Origin: Streptomyces sp. NRRL S-646
GTDB lineage: Bacteria > Actinomycetota > Actinomycetes > Streptomycetales > Streptomycetaceae
Reading direction: 5' to 3'
Length of the DNA stretch: 64,000 nucleotides
NCBI RefSeq assembly: GCF_000720765.1
Contig: NZ_JODC01000005.1
Location: forward strand, 620,001-684,000
The notes below the pieces were generated by a model. The model was not told the origin of the DNA. It did no database searches and saw only the letters and a list, made by a program, of their open reading frames with translations. Positions 7,797 to 17,003 of the stretch are shown here, one piece after another. The first letter of the stretch is position 1. Each line of letters starts with the position of its first letter. Both the position numbers and the translations under genes were made by a program.

Positions 7797-9023
7797 TCAG
7801 ACGGGACGTACGCCGGCCAGTGCTCCGTGTGGATCGAGCACGTACTTGCGGCTGGCGCCCTGGTCGAACTCGGCGTAACCGCGCGGTGCGTCCTCCAGGC
7901 CGATGACGGTCGCGTTGACCGCCTTGGCGATGTGCACGCGCCCGTGCAGGATCGCCATCATCAGGCCCCGGTGGTACTTCATCACCGGGCACTGTCCGGT
8001 CGCGAAGTGATGGCTCTTGGCCCAGCCGAGCCCGAGCCGCACCTTCAGCGTTCCGGACTTCGCGTCCTCGTCGATCCCGCCGGGGTCGTCCGTGACATAC
8101 AGCCCGGGGATGCCCAGCGCACCGCCCGCCCGTGTGATGCCCATCAGCGAGTTGAGCACCGTCGCCGGCGCCTCGGGGGCGTCCTTGCCGTGTGCCCGTG
8201 CCTCGAAGCCGACCGCGTCGACCGCCGCGTCCACCTCGGGCTCGCCGAGGATCTGCACGAGCTGGTCCTCGACGCTTCCCTGGGAGACGTCGACGGTCTC
8301 GCAGCCGAAGCTCCGTGCCTGCGCGAGGCGTTCGGCATTGAGGTCGCCGACGACGACCACGGCGGCGCCCAGCAACTGCGCCGACGCGGCCGCGGCGAGA
8401 CCGACCGGACCCGCCCCGGCGATGTACACCGTCGAGCCGACCCCGGCGCCCGAGGACACCACGCCGTGGAAGCCGGTCGGGAAGATGTCCGACAGCATGG
8501 TCAGATCCAGCAGCTTCTCGCGCGCCTCCTCCCGGTCCGGGAACTTCAGCAGGTTGAAGTCCGCGTACGGGACCATGGCGTACTCGGCCTGACCGCCGAC
8601 CCAGCCGCCCATGTCGACATAGCCGTACGCCGCCCCGGGGCGGGCCGGGTTGACGTTCAGGCAGATGCCGGTCTTGCGCTCCTTGCAGTTGCGGCACCGC
8701 CCGCAGGCGATGTTGAACGGTACGGAGACGATGTCGCCGATGTCGATGAACTCGACGTCCGGACCCCGTTCGACGACCTCTCCGGTGATCTCGTGTCCGA
8801 GCGCCAGCCCCTCCGGTGCGGTCGTCCGCCCGCGCACCATGTGCTGGTCGCTTCCACAGATGTTGGTGGCGAGCACCTTGAGGATCACACCGTGCCGGCA
8901 CTTGCGGCCGACGTTCTCGGGTGCGACCCCCGGCCCGTCCTGGAGTTCAAGCGTCGGGTAGTCGATGGTCCTGACTTCCACCGCGCCCGGCTTGAGATAC
9001 GCGACTGCCCTGTTTCCGCTCAT
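7797..9023 (-). CDS. fdhA: Glutathione-independent formaldehyde dehydrogenase
   Basis: A 408-residue zinc-dependent medium-chain dehydrogenase of the glutathione-independent formaldehyde dehydrogenase type. It oxidises formaldehyde to formate, with NAD. Catalytic zinc ligands appear in NICGSDQHMV and GHEITGEV, and the structural zinc lobe is CGRCRNCKERKTGIC (about residues 105-120). The NAD-binding fold contains GAGPVGLAAAASAQLLGA. Length and the long insertion loops (DPGGIDEDAKSGTLKV) match this subfamily rather than ordinary alcohol dehydrogenases. It is transcribed toward the VOC gene. Confidence 0.9.
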   Translation of the reverse strand: MSGNRAVAYLKPGAVEVRTIDYPTLELQDGPGVAPENVGRKCRHGVILKVLATNICGSDQHMVRGRTTAPEGLALGHEITGEVVERGPDVEFIDIGDIVSVPFNIACGRCRNCKERKTGICLNVNPARPGAAYGYVDMGGWVGGQAEYAMVPYADFNLLKFPDREEAREKLLDLTMLSDIFPTGFHGVVSSGAGVGSTVYIAGAGPVGLAAAASAQLLGAAVVVVGDLNAERLAQARSFGCETVDVSQGSVEDQLVQILGEPEVDAAVDAVGFEARAHGKDAPEAPATVLNSLMGITRAGGALGIPGLYVTDDPGGIDEDAKSGTLKVRLGLGWAKSHHFATGQCPVMKYHRGLMMAILHGRVHIAKAVNATVIGLEDAPRGYAEFDQGASRKYVLDPHGALAGVRPV

Positions 9024-9140
9024 GCGTGATCGCCGTCCCTTCGGCTCCGAACCCTCGGATGCCAGTGGCTGTGCGCATGGCGGAGTCTGCTACCGCCTCC
9101 GCTTCCCGACCACCCTTCGCGCGCCCCCGGAGCCGGTGTC

Positions 9141-9695
9141 TCAGAACAGCGGCTCGGGCAGGACCCCCTCCAACGCGAGCAGCTTGCGCTTGGTCTCCAG
9201 CCCGCCCCCGAACCCGCCGATGCCCCCGTCGCTCTCCACCACCCGGTGGCAGGGCACGACGACCGGCAGCGGATTGGACCCCATCGCCATCCCCACCGCC
9301 TGGGCCGCGCCCGGCTGACCCACCCGCCCGGCCAGGTCGCCGTAGCCCACGACCGCGCCGTACGGCACCCCCGAGGCCAACTCGCGCAGCACCTGCCGGT
9401 TGAAGCCCGAGATCAGCGACCAGTCCAGCGGCAGCTCGAAGTCGCGCCGCTCGCCCGCGAAGTACGCCTCGACCTGCCGTATCGCCACGGCCAGCAGGGG
9501 CGAGTCGGGTGCCTCGACGGGCTCGCGGCCCAGCCGGGACGCCAGCCGCTCGAGCGCCTTGTCACGCACCCCGTCCGTGGCGTGGAACACGACGTTGACC
9601 AGGCCCTCGCGGGTCGCGGCCAGCAGCAGCGGACCGATCCCGGTGCCGACCACCGCCCACACGACCTGCTGTTCGTACTGCCCATCGCTGTCCAT
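9141..9695 (-). CDS. ogt: Methylated-DNA-[protein]-cysteine S-methyltransferase
   Basis: A 184-residue suicide repair protein that transfers the methyl group from O6-methylguanine in DNA to its own cysteine. The active-site motif PCHRVV is at about residue 147, preceded by the helix-turn-helix/wing region (LRELASGVPYGAVVGYGDLAGRVGQPGAAQAVG) and followed by GGIGGFGGGLETKRKLLALE. The ATG at 9695 lies 6 nt from the -10 of a PafBC-type DNA-damage promoter, so the mRNA is probably leaderless. No Shine-Dalgarno is present. Confidence 0.93.
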   Translation of the reverse strand: MDSDGQYEQQVVWAVVGTGIGPLLLAATREGLVNVVFHATDGVRDKALERLASRLGREPVEAPDSPLLAVAIRQVEAYFAGERRDFELPLDWSLISGFNRQVLRELASGVPYGAVVGYGDLAGRVGQPGAAQAVGMAMGSNPLPVVVPCHRVVESDGGIGGFGGGLETKRKLLALEGVLPEPLF

Positions 9696-9701
9696 GCGCC
9701 C

Positions 9702-9724
9702 ACCGTACGACCCGCCACTGACAT
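9702..9724 (-). promoter_or_regulatory. PafBC-type DNA-damage promoter of ogt
   Basis: On the minus strand, ATGTCAGTG (9724-9716), 8 bp, then TACGGT (9707-9702). This matches the RecA-NDp consensus TTGTCRGTG-N8-TAnnnT at 8 of 9 positions in the upstream element and all required -10 positions. The expected +1 coincides with the ogt ATG. Confidence 0.75.
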
Positions 9725-9741
9725 CGCCCGGGGAACGGGGC

Positions 9742-10617
9742 TCAGGGCGCCTGCAGGGCGGCCCGGACCACGTCGGGCTCGTTGGTGATGATGCCGTCCA
9801 CGCCGTACCGGGTGACCTGCCGGGCGGTGTCCGCGTCGTTCACGGTCCATGTGAAGACGTTGAGCGGTCTACCGTGCGGCCCCGTGAAGTCGTGCGCTGC
9901 GGAAACGTAACCCACCGAGATCGAGCCGAACGAGGGATTGATCCCGTCGGTGAAGCGCGCATAGGCGGGCAGGTCCGAGAGGTGCGGTGTCCCGAGGAAG
10001 CCCGTCCTGACGGCGGGCTTCAGGTCGTGGACGATGCGCAGGCTGTCCGCGCTGAAGCTCTGCACGACAAGCCGGTCGGCCAGGTGCTGCGGGTCGAGCC
10101 AGCCGTCGTTGCCGAGCACCTTCAGGGTCTGCTGTTCGATGCCCGGGTACAGCTCGGGATTCTTGATCTCGAGCAGCAGCTTCTGGTGGTTGTGCTCGAC
10201 ACGGCGCATGTACTCGTCCAGCGTCGGCACGCGCGCACCCGCATACCGGCGTCCGAACCAGCTTCCCGCGTCGAGGCGCGCGATCTCGGCCGCGGTGAAG
10301 TCCTTCACGTCCCAGGACGTCCGGCAGGGGAAGACCTCCTCGACGTCGGTCGTGCGCTGCAGGCTGTCGTCGTGGATGACGACGAGCTCACCGTCCTTGG
10401 TGCGCTGCACGTCGTTCTCCACCCACGCGATGCCCAGCCGGGCCGCTTTGTCGATGGAGGCCAGCGTGTTCTCGGGCGCATAGGCGGAGGCCCCCCGGTG
10501 CCCGATGACCAGGGGCAGTGCGTCGACGTCGCCGGCCCGCGCGGCGGAGCCGGGCAGCAGGAGGCCGGCGGTCCCCAGGAGCGCGGTGGTGATGGCGGCG
10601 ACTGCGCGCGCGTACAT
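9742..10617 (-). CDS. Secreted glycerophosphodiester phosphodiesterase
   Basis: A 291-residue exported GDPD-family enzyme that hydrolyses glycerophosphodiesters to glycerol 3-phosphate and an alcohol. A Sec signal peptide occupies about residues 1-28 (MYARAVAAITTALLGTAGLLLPGSAARA). The TIM-barrel signature follows: VIGHRGASAYAPENT (catalytic His, then Glu), then WVENDVQRTKDGELVVIHD with the metal-binding Glu/Asp and second catalytic His. GAGGAG about 6 nt upstream supports the ATG at 10617. It lies 46 bp from ogt on the same strand, but the ogt promoter between them implies separate transcription. Confidence 0.9.
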   Translation of the reverse strand: MYARAVAAITTALLGTAGLLLPGSAARAGDVDALPLVIGHRGASAYAPENTLASIDKAARLGIAWVENDVQRTKDGELVVIHDDSLQRTTDVEEVFPCRTSWDVKDFTAAEIARLDAGSWFGRRYAGARVPTLDEYMRRVEHNHQKLLLEIKNPELYPGIEQQTLKVLGNDGWLDPQHLADRLVVQSFSADSLRIVHDLKPAVRTGFLGTPHLSDLPAYARFTDGINPSFGSISVGYVSAAHDFTGPHGRPLNVFTWTVNDADTARQVTRYGVDGIITNEPDVVRAALQAP

Positions 10618-10897
10618 GCGTACTCCTCGTGTCGTATGAACACGGACAGCTCAACTGTGACAGCAGAGCGTCGACGACGGTGGGGTACAGAACGACCACA
10701 CAATGAATGGAGTCGCCCAAGTCCGCACACTGCGGCCGCACAACTGGGGTAACGACGTGTTTCTTTGCCGGAAAATCGTTCGACCATTCTGGTGGGGGTC
10801 ATACTCTCTGCCTCAACCCTGACCGCTCGGGCGGTCCTGGGAGGGGGCGCATTTCAGGGAATTCCGGGACGTAAGAGGGCGGGAAGGGCAGCCGCGC

Positions 10898-11764
10898 ATG
10901 CAAGGCACGGTCGACGGATTCAGCTACGGACTCGTCACACCGGTGGTGGCCTATCTCATGGCCTCCCTCGGTGGCGCCCTGGGGCTGCGTTGCACGACCA
11001 GATCCATGCTCGTCACCCGATCCTGGCGGCCCGGCTGGCTGGCCCTCGGGTCGGCGGCCATCGGCTCCGGCATATGGACCATGCACTTCGTCGCGATGAT
11101 GGGGTTCACCGTCAAACAGGCGCCGATCCACTACGACAAGGCGACCACGTTCGCCAGCCTCGGTGTCGCCATCGTCATGGTGGGCATCGGGATCTTCATC
11201 GTCGGTTACAAGGGGGCGAAGGGAACGGCCCTGTTCACAGGGGGCACGATCACCGGCCTGGGAATCGCCTCGATGCACTATCTGGGCATGGCGGGAATGC
11301 GCCTGAACGGAAAGCTGGAATACAACACGGTGACCGTCGCCGTCTCCGTCGTCATCGCGATGGTGGCCGCAACCGCCGCCCTGTGGGCGGCCGGACAGGT
11401 CAGGGGCTTCCTGTGGAGCGTGGGCGCGAGCCTCGTCATGGGGCTCGCTGTCAGCGGCATGCACTACACGGGCATGGCGGCCCTCAGCGTCCACCTCCAC
11501 GACACGGCCGCGCCCGCCTCCGGGGACTCGCCCGCCACGCTGCTGTGGCCCATGCTGATCGGCCCGCTCGCCTTCCTGCTGCTCGCCGCCGTGGTCGTGA
11601 TGTTCGACCCGCTGATGGTCATGGGCAAGGCCGCCCTGGCCCCCGCCGAGAACAAGCCGGGCGTCCCCGCCCACCCGGCCGTCCACCACCCGGCCCACCG
11701 CCCCCCGCTCCGCCCGGCCCGGCAGCCGGGCCGACGCAGCTCCCGCACCCCGCAGAACCGCTGA
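10898..11764 (+). CDS. MHYT-domain integral membrane protein
   Basis: A 288-residue membrane protein with seven predicted helices and three copies of the MHYT motif, visible as [22 protein letters not shown] and [11 protein letters not shown] (near residues 66, 126 and 187). This sensor domain is thought to coordinate copper and to sense O2, CO or NO, usually fused to GGDEF/EAL or kinase domains. Here it stands alone, ending in a Pro/Arg/His-rich cytoplasmic tail of about 60 residues. uvrB begins 40 bp downstream with its own promoter. Confidence 0.85.
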   Translation: MQGTVDGFSYGLVTPVVAYLMASLGGALGLRCTTRSMLVTRSWRPGWLALGSAAIGSGIWTMHFVAMMGFTVKQAPIHYDKATTFASLGVAIVMVGIGIFIVGYKGAKGTALFTGGTITGLGIASMHYLGMAGMRLNGKLEYNTVTVAVSVVIAMVAATAALWAAGQVRGFLWSVGASLVMGLAVSGMHYTGMAALSVHLHDTAAPASGDSPATLLWPMLIGPLAFLLLAAVVVMFDPLMVMGKAALAPAENKPGVPAHPAVHHPAHRPPLRPARQPGRRSSRTPQNR

Positions 11765-11774
11765 TCGGCCCGCG

Positions 11775-11797
11775 TTGTCAGTGCCGGGTCGTACGGT
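11775..11797 (+). promoter_or_regulatory. PafBC-type DNA-damage promoter of uvrB
   Basis: TTGTCAGTG (11775-11783), 8 bp, TACGGT (11792-11797). This is a perfect match to the RecA-NDp consensus. The ATG of uvrB at 11805 is 7 nt past the -10, so transcription should start at or next to the start codon. Confidence 0.85.
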
Positions 11798-11804
11798 TGA
11801 CTCC

Positions 11805-13955
11805 ATGCGGCCCGTTTCCAACATCGAACGCACGGTGGCGCCCTTCGAGGTCGTCAGCCCCTACCAGCCCAGCGGCGACCAGCCGCAGGCCATCGCCGAG
11901 CTGGCCCGGCGCATCGAGGCAGGCGAGAAGGACGTCGTCCTGCTCGGCGCGACCGGCACCGGCAAGTCCGCCACCACCGCGTGGATGATCGAGAAGCTTC
12001 AGCGCCCCACCCTCGTGATGGCGCCGAACAAGACCCTGGCCGCCCAGCTGGCGAACGAATTCCGCGAGCTGCTGCCGAACAACGCGGTCGAGTACTTCGT
12101 CTCGTACTACGACTACTACCAGCCCGAGGCCTACGTCCCGCAGTCGGACACCTACATCGAGAAGGACTCCTCGATCAACGAGGAGGTCGAGCGCCTGCGC
12201 CACTCCGCGACCAACTCGCTGCTCACCCGCCGCGACGTCGTCGTGGTCGCCTCGGTGTCCTGCATCTACGGCCTCGGCACGCCTCAGGAGTACGTGGACC
12301 GCATGGTCCCGCTCAGGGTCGGCGACGAGATCGACCGCGACCAGCTGCTGCGCCGCTTCGTCGACATCCAGTACACCCGCAACGACCTGGCCTTCACCCG
12401 GGGCACCTTCCGCGTCCGCGGCGACACCATCGAGATCTTCCCGGTCTACGAGGAACTCGCCGTCCGCATCGAGATGTTCGGCGACGAGATCGAGGCCCTC
12501 TCCACGCTCCACCCCCTCACCGGCGAGATCATCAGCGAGGACCAGCAGCTGTACATCTTCCCGGCCACCCACTACGTGGCGGGACCGGAGCGCCTGGAGC
12601 GGGCCGTCAACGACATCGAGAAGGAGCTCGGCGAGCGGCTGGCCGAGCTGGAGAAGCAGGGCAAGCTCCTGGAGGCCCAGCGCCTGCGGATGCGCACCAC
12701 GTACGACCTCGAGATGCTTCGCCAGATCGGCTCCTGCTCCGGCGTCGAGAACTACTCGATGCACTTCGACGGCCGTTCGCCCGGCTCCCCGCCGAACACC
12801 CTGCTCGACTACTTCCCGGACGACTTTCTGCTGGTCATCGACGAGTCCCACAACACCGTCCCGCAGATCGGCGCCATGTACGAGGGCGACGCCTCCCGCA
12901 AGCGCACCCTCGTCGAGCACGGCTTCCGCCTGCCCTCCGCCCTCGACAACCGGCCGCTGAAGTGGGAGGAGTTCCAGGAGCGCATCGGACAGACGGTCTA
13001 TCTCTCGGCGACCCCCGGCAAGTACGAGCTCTCGCGCGCGGACGGCGCCGTGGAGCAGATCATCCGCCCTACCGGTCTGATCGACCCGGAGGTCGTGGTC
13101 AAGCCCACCGAGGGCCAGATCGACGACCTGGTGCACGAGATCCGCACCCGCACCGAGAAGGACGAGCGCGTCCTGGTCACCACCCTCACCAAGAAGATGG
13201 CCGAGGATCTCACGGACTACTTCCTCGAGCTCGGCATCCAGGTCCGCTATCTGCACAGCGACGTCGACACCCTGCGCCGCGTCGAGTTGCTGCGCGAACT
13301 GCGCTCCGGCGAGTTCGACGTCCTGGTCGGCATCAACCTGCTGCGCGAGGGCCTCGACCTGCCCGAGGTGTCCCTGGTGGCCATCCTCGACGCCGACAAG
13401 GAAGGCTTCCTGCGCTCCGGCACGTCGCTGATCCAGACGATCGGCCGCGCCGCGCGCAACGTCTCCGGCCAGGTCCACATGTACGCCGACAAGATCACCC
13501 CGGCGATGGCGAAGGCCATCGACGAGACCAACCGCCGCCGGGAGAAGCAGGTCGCGTACAACACGGCGAACGGCATCGACCCACAGCCGCTCCGCAAGAA
13601 GATCAACGACATCGTCGCCCAGATCGCCCGCGAGGACGTCGACACGGAGCAGCTGCTCGGCTCGGGCTACCGCAAGCTGAAGGACGGCAAGGACGCGAAG
13701 GCACCCGTGCCCGCCCTCGGCTCCAAGGCGGCTGGCAGTGCCAAGACCGCCAAGGGCAAGGGCAAGGCCAAGGCCAAGGAGACGGTCCCGACCGACCGTC
13801 CCGCCGCCGAACTCGCCGACCAGATCGAGGAGATGACGGCGCGCATGCGCGCCGCTGCCGCCGACCTCCAGTTCGAGATCGCGGCGCGGCTGCGCGACGA
13901 GGTCTCCGAGATGAAGAAGGAACTGCGTCAGATGAGGGAGGCGGGGCTGGCCTGA
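11805..13955 (+). CDS. uvrB: Excinuclease ABC subunit B
   Basis: The 716-residue helicase-like subunit of nucleotide excision repair. It receives damaged DNA from UvrA and presents it to UvrC. Walker [14 protein letters not shown] is at about residues 46-58. The damage-verifying beta-hairpin region ([16 protein letters not shown]) and the DEAD-like VIDESH box follow. Helicase motifs include [13 protein letters not shown] and QTIGRAARN, and the C-terminal UVR motif ([14 protein letters not shown]) docks UvrC. An Ala/Lys-rich linker ([10 protein letters not shown]) sits before the UVR motif. The ATG at 11805 is preferred over upstream starts because it follows the PafBC-type promoter. Confidence 0.97.
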   Translation: MRPVSNIERTVAPFEVVSPYQPSGDQPQAIAELARRIEAGEKDVVLLGATGTGKSATTAWMIEKLQRPTLVMAPNKTLAAQLANEFRELLPNNAVEYFVSYYDYYQPEAYVPQSDTYIEKDSSINEEVERLRHSATNSLLTRRDVVVVASVSCIYGLGTPQEYVDRMVPLRVGDEIDRDQLLRRFVDIQYTRNDLAFTRGTFRVRGDTIEIFPVYEELAVRIEMFGDEIEALSTLHPLTGEIISEDQQLYIFPATHYVAGPERLERAVNDIEKELGERLAELEKQGKLLEAQRLRMRTTYDLEMLRQIGSCSGVENYSMHFDGRSPGSPPNTLLDYFPDDFLLVIDESHNTVPQIGAMYEGDASRKRTLVEHGFRLPSALDNRPLKWEEFQERIGQTVYLSATPGKYELSRADGAVEQIIRPTGLIDPEVVVKPTEGQIDDLVHEIRTRTEKDERVLVTTLTKKMAEDLTDYFLELGIQVRYLHSDVDTLRRVELLRELRSGEFDVLVGINLLREGLDLPEVSLVAILDADKEGFLRSGTSLIQTIGRAARNVSGQVHMYADKITPAMAKAIDETNRRREKQVAYNTANGIDPQPLRKKINDIVAQIAREDVDTEQLLGSGYRKLKDGKDAKAPVPALGSKAAGSAKTAKGKGKAKAKETVPTDRPAAELADQIEEMTARMRAAAADLQFEIAARLRDEVSEMKKELRQMREAGLA

Positions 13956-14113
13956 CCACGCTGCCGCCGCCGGACCTCGGCGTACGCGCTCTGTGTTGCA
14001 AGACCGACACAAAGTACGGGTCGGGGTGCGGCACTCTCGGCGGCCCTGCGTAGGGTTTTGGTCAACCGCGGACTCTGCGGCAACAGGGGACAGTTCGAGA
14101 GGGGAATCAGCGC

Positions 14114-14692
14114 GTGACCGTCAACATGACCAAGGGTCAGGCCATCAGTCTGCAGAAGAACGACGGAGGCAGCCTGACCGCGGTCCGCATGGGTCTCGGC
14201 TGGCAGGCGGCTCCCCGGCGCGGCCTGTTCGGCTCGCGCACCCGGGAGATCGACCTGGACGCCTCCGCCGTCCTGTTCGCCGACAAGCAGCCGGTCGACG
14301 TCGTTTTCTTCCGCCACCTGGTGAGCGACGACGGCTCCGTGCGCCACACCGGTGACAACCTCGTCGGCGGTGTCGGCCAGGGCGGCGACGACGAGGCGAT
14401 CCTCGTCGACCTGGCGCGCATCCCGGTCCACATCGACCAGATCGTCTTCACCGTGAACTCATTCACGGGCCAGACGTTCCAGGAGGTGCAGAACGCGTTC
14501 TGTCGCCTGGTCGACGAGACCAACGGCCAGGAGCTCGCCCGCTACACGCTGGCGGGCGGCGGCGCCTACACGGCCCAGATCATGGCGAAGGTGCACCGCT
14601 CGGGCCCGGGCTGGACGATGACGGCCCTCGGCACCCCGGCCAACGGCCGCACCTTCCAGGACCTGATGCCGGCGATCCTGCCGCACCTGTAG
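14114..14692 (+). CDS. terD: TerD-family stress protein
   Basis: A 192-residue TerD-domain protein from the tellurite/chemical-damage resistance family, whose members bind Ca2+ through a compact beta fold. Family motifs visible are MTKGQAISLQK at the N-terminus, REIDLDASAVLF, GDNLVGGVGQGGDDEAILVDLARIP and VNSFTGQTFQEVQNAFCRLVD. GAGAGGGG precedes the GTG at 14114, and an ATG four codons later is the alternative start. It is separated by a hairpin from a second gene with a TerD-like N-terminus and lies upstream of a terC gene. Confidence 0.9.
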   Translation: MTVNMTKGQAISLQKNDGGSLTAVRMGLGWQAAPRRGLFGSRTREIDLDASAVLFADKQPVDVVFFRHLVSDDGSVRHTGDNLVGGVGQGGDDEAILVDLARIPVHIDQIVFTVNSFTGQTFQEVQNAFCRLVDETNGQELARYTLAGGGAYTAQIMAKVHRSGPGWTMTALGTPANGRTFQDLMPAILPHL

Positions 14693-14700
14693 AGCCACCC

Positions 14701-14733
14701 CGCCAGGGCCTGCCGCAAAGACAGGCCCTGGCG
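14701..14733 (+). terminator. Hairpin between terD and the TerD-FtsK-like gene
   Basis: CGCCAGGGCCTG, a 9-nt loop, then the exact complement (12-bp stem). It is likely a terminator or attenuator after terD. Confidence 0.65.
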
Positions 14734-14775
14734 GCCCACGACAAGACACACCAGCGACACAGGGGGACGAGGGCG

Positions 14776-16776
14776 ATGACGGCCGAGCTGGTGCGGGGGC
14801 AGAACCACCCGCTCTCCCAGTCCCGTCTCGAGATCCGGGTTGCGGCCGGCACGCCGATCGTGGCCTCGGCCACGCTCAGCGACGAGAAGGGCAAGGCCCG
14901 CGGCGTCGAATGGGTGGCCCACCCGGGCGCGCCCACCCTGCCCGGGCTCGAGGTCTCCAAGCAGGCGGCCGCCGACCACCGTCTCGCGGTGGACCTGGAC
15001 GCCATGCCGGAGGCCGTGCACCGGGTCAATGTGCTGCTCGCCCTGCCCACGGCGGGCGGCGGAGGCCCGGTCCGCTTCGGCACGGTGACCGCCCCCTTCG
15101 TCGCGGTCACCGGCCTCGACGGCACCGAGGTCGCCAGCTACACGATCACCGGCCTGGACGCCGAGTGCGCAGTCGTCGCCCTGGAGCTCTACCGCCGGCA
15201 GGGCGCCTGGAAGGTGCGTGCAGTCGGCCAGGGCTACGCGGGCGGCCTCGCCGAGCTCCTCGCCGACCAGGGCCTGCCCGAGGCCCAACGCCTCGCGGGC
15301 ACCATCAACGAGGCTGTGGCCCAAGGCCTGGCCCGCTCGGTGCCTGCACCCCCGCAGCGCAGCGCGGACGGGGACCGCACACGCCAGGCCGCCGCACCGG
15401 CGCACGGGCCCGACCAGGGCGGCCCCGCGGCACCCCAGGGCGCCCCCGGTCCCGTACCCCCTCCGCCCACATCTCCGTACGGACCAGAGGGCACCCAGCC
15501 CGGATACCCGGCGGATCCTTCCGCGGTCACGCAGCCCTCCTCGCCCACCGCCGGCGGCCCGGTCGACTACAGCCATCCGGGCCGGCAGGCCGCCGCGCCG
15601 CCACCGCCCCCGCCGACCGTGCCCCCGGCCCCGCCCGGACAGCCCGCGCCGCCGGTCGCGGGCGACGCGACCGGCTGGTCCATGGACGAGCGGTTGTACA
15701 ACCAGGTCTGGGGCATGTTCGAAGACCTGGCCCGCACCACGGCCGCCTACCGCAGCGCCGTCGACTTCGCCGACTCGCGCATGGAGAAGGAGCTCGACCA
15801 GGCCCTTTCCGACCCGCGCAACAGAATCGGCGGACAGGGCGATGCCGCCCGGGAAGGGGCCCGCGCCAAGCACGCGCAGCTCGTCGACCAGGCCAGGGCG
15901 GCCCTCGACCGGGACCTCGCCCAGCTCGCCGCCGAGGCCGAGGTCGTCGAGCCCGCGCTGCCGCCCGCGTTCGCGCGCTGGGACAACCCCGTCTGGCACG
16001 GCTACCGGGTGCCGATGGAGATCCCCATGGCCCTGCGCCTGGGCGACCTCTCGCTGCCCGAGAGCGAGCTGCTGCGCATCCCGATGCTGGTCCGCCTGCC
16101 GCTCGAACGCGGTCTGTGGATCGACAGCGGACGTCCCGCATCACTCGACGACTCGTCCGCAAACGCCCATGAGCTGGGGCGCCTTGCCATGGACACCGCG
16201 GTGGCGCTCGCGGCACGGCTGCTCGCCGTCTATCCGGCGGACGAGTTCAGCGTGCATGTCATCGACCCGGCCGGCTCCGCAGGCCAGGCGCTCGCACCGC
16301 TGGTGCACAGCGGCGTGCTGGCGAGCCCGCCCGCCCTGGGCGCGACGGGCGTGACGGACGTCCTGACCCGGCTCACCCAGCGCGTCGACCTGGTGCAGAT
16401 GGCGGTGCGCGGCGGTGCCGCCGACTCGCTCCCGCCCGGCCTGGACACCGCCGAGCAGCTCCTGATCGTCAACGACTTCCCGCACGGCTTCGACGACCGG
16501 GCGGTGACCCAGCTGCGCTATCTCGCGGACGAGGGCCCGGCCGTCGGCGTCCACCTGATGATGGTCGCGGACCGCGAGGAGGCCGCCGGCTACGGGCCTC
16601 TCCTCGACCCCCTGTGGCGTTCGCTGCTGCGCCTCACCCCGCTGCCCGACGACCATCTCGCCGACCCGTGGGTCGGCCATGCCTGGACCTACGAGCCGGC
16701 CCTCGTGCCGCCCGGCAGCCAGGTGCTCCAGCAGGTGCTCACCCAGGTGGCAACGGCCCGCACCAAGTACCGGTAA
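14776..16776 (+). CDS. TerD-like N-domain fused to degenerate FtsK-like domain
   Basis: A 666-residue multidomain cytosolic protein. Residues 1-185 form a TerD-like domain (LTAELVRGQNHPLSQSRLEI-type start, later VTGLDGTEVASYTITGLDAECAVVALELYRRQGAWKVRAVGQGY). Residues about 190-310 are a Pro/Gln-rich linker. Residues about 315-400 are helical (WSMDERLYNQVWGMFEDLARTTAAY). The rest resembles an FtsK/SpoIIIE-type ATPase domain (FSVHVIDPAGSAGQ, LLIVNDFPHGFD, GVHLMMVADREEA) but has no Walker A GKS/T, suggesting a binding or scaffold role. GGGGACGAGGGCG precedes the ATG. Confidence 0.75.
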   Translation: MTAELVRGQNHPLSQSRLEIRVAAGTPIVASATLSDEKGKARGVEWVAHPGAPTLPGLEVSKQAAADHRLAVDLDAMPEAVHRVNVLLALPTAGGGGPVRFGTVTAPFVAVTGLDGTEVASYTITGLDAECAVVALELYRRQGAWKVRAVGQGYAGGLAELLADQGLPEAQRLAGTINEAVAQGLARSVPAPPQRSADGDRTRQAAAPAHGPDQGGPAAPQGAPGPVPPPPTSPYGPEGTQPGYPADPSAVTQPSSPTAGGPVDYSHPGRQAAAPPPPPPTVPPAPPGQPAPPVAGDATGWSMDERLYNQVWGMFEDLARTTAAYRSAVDFADSRMEKELDQALSDPRNRIGGQGDAAREGARAKHAQLVDQARAALDRDLAQLAAEAEVVEPALPPAFARWDNPVWHGYRVPMEIPMALRLGDLSLPESELLRIPMLVRLPLERGLWIDSGRPASLDDSSANAHELGRLAMDTAVALAARLLAVYPADEFSVHVIDPAGSAGQALAPLVHSGVLASPPALGATGVTDVLTRLTQRVDLVQMAVRGGAADSLPPGLDTAEQLLIVNDFPHGFDDRAVTQLRYLADEGPAVGVHLMMVADREEAAGYGPLLDPLWRSLLRLTPLPDDHLADPWVGHAWTYEPALVPPGSQVLQQVLTQVATARTKYR

Positions 16777-16819
16777 AGGCGCCTTGAACAGGCTCTTTGA
16801 CCTTTTCTTTGCTAATTGC

Positions 16820-16849
16820 TTTACCTTTCCTTGGTGATTGGGGTACTGT
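16820..16849 (+). promoter_or_regulatory. Possible promoter of the terC riboswitch leader
   Basis: TTTACC (16820-16825), an 18-bp spacer and TACTGT (16844-16849) lie just upstream of the conserved riboswitch start in an unusually AT-rich stretch. Confidence 0.4.
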
Positions 16850-16854
16850 AGTCC

Positions 16855-17003
16855 TCACGGAGGGGAGTACTCCCTGTCGACTGCGGCGTACCCGTCAATA
16901 CGGATCAGAACTGATCCCGGGGCGTCGGCCCACCCTGGGTGGAAGAGACCTCCGGCAGCGCGACGACGCTGGTCATCTGCCGTTACGTATTGCCGGAGGC
17001 GCA
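16855..17003 (+). promoter_or_regulatory. yybP-ykoY-type (Mn2+) riboswitch in the terC leader
   Basis: The 150-nt leader of terC contains the conserved GGGGAGTA element near 16863 and, downstream, CCACCCTGG followed by AGAGACCTCCGGC, matching the pattern I know for the yybP-ykoY Mn2+-sensing aptamer. CCTCCGGCA (16949-16957) is exactly complementary to TGCCGGAGG (16991-16999), which contains the Shine-Dalgarno sequence of the GTG start at 17004. The expression platform therefore appears to be RBS sequestration released by Mn2+ binding. Confidence 0.7.

Noticed and set aside
11778..14012. A 744-codon minus-strand open frame antisense to uvrB
   Set aside because: No domain or ribosome site; uvrB on the plus strand has all helicase motifs.
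16797..17003. N-terminal extension of TerC from an upstream start
   Set aside because: This stretch matches a riboswitch leader, and a GTG with a well-placed ribosome site starts the conserved protein at 17004.
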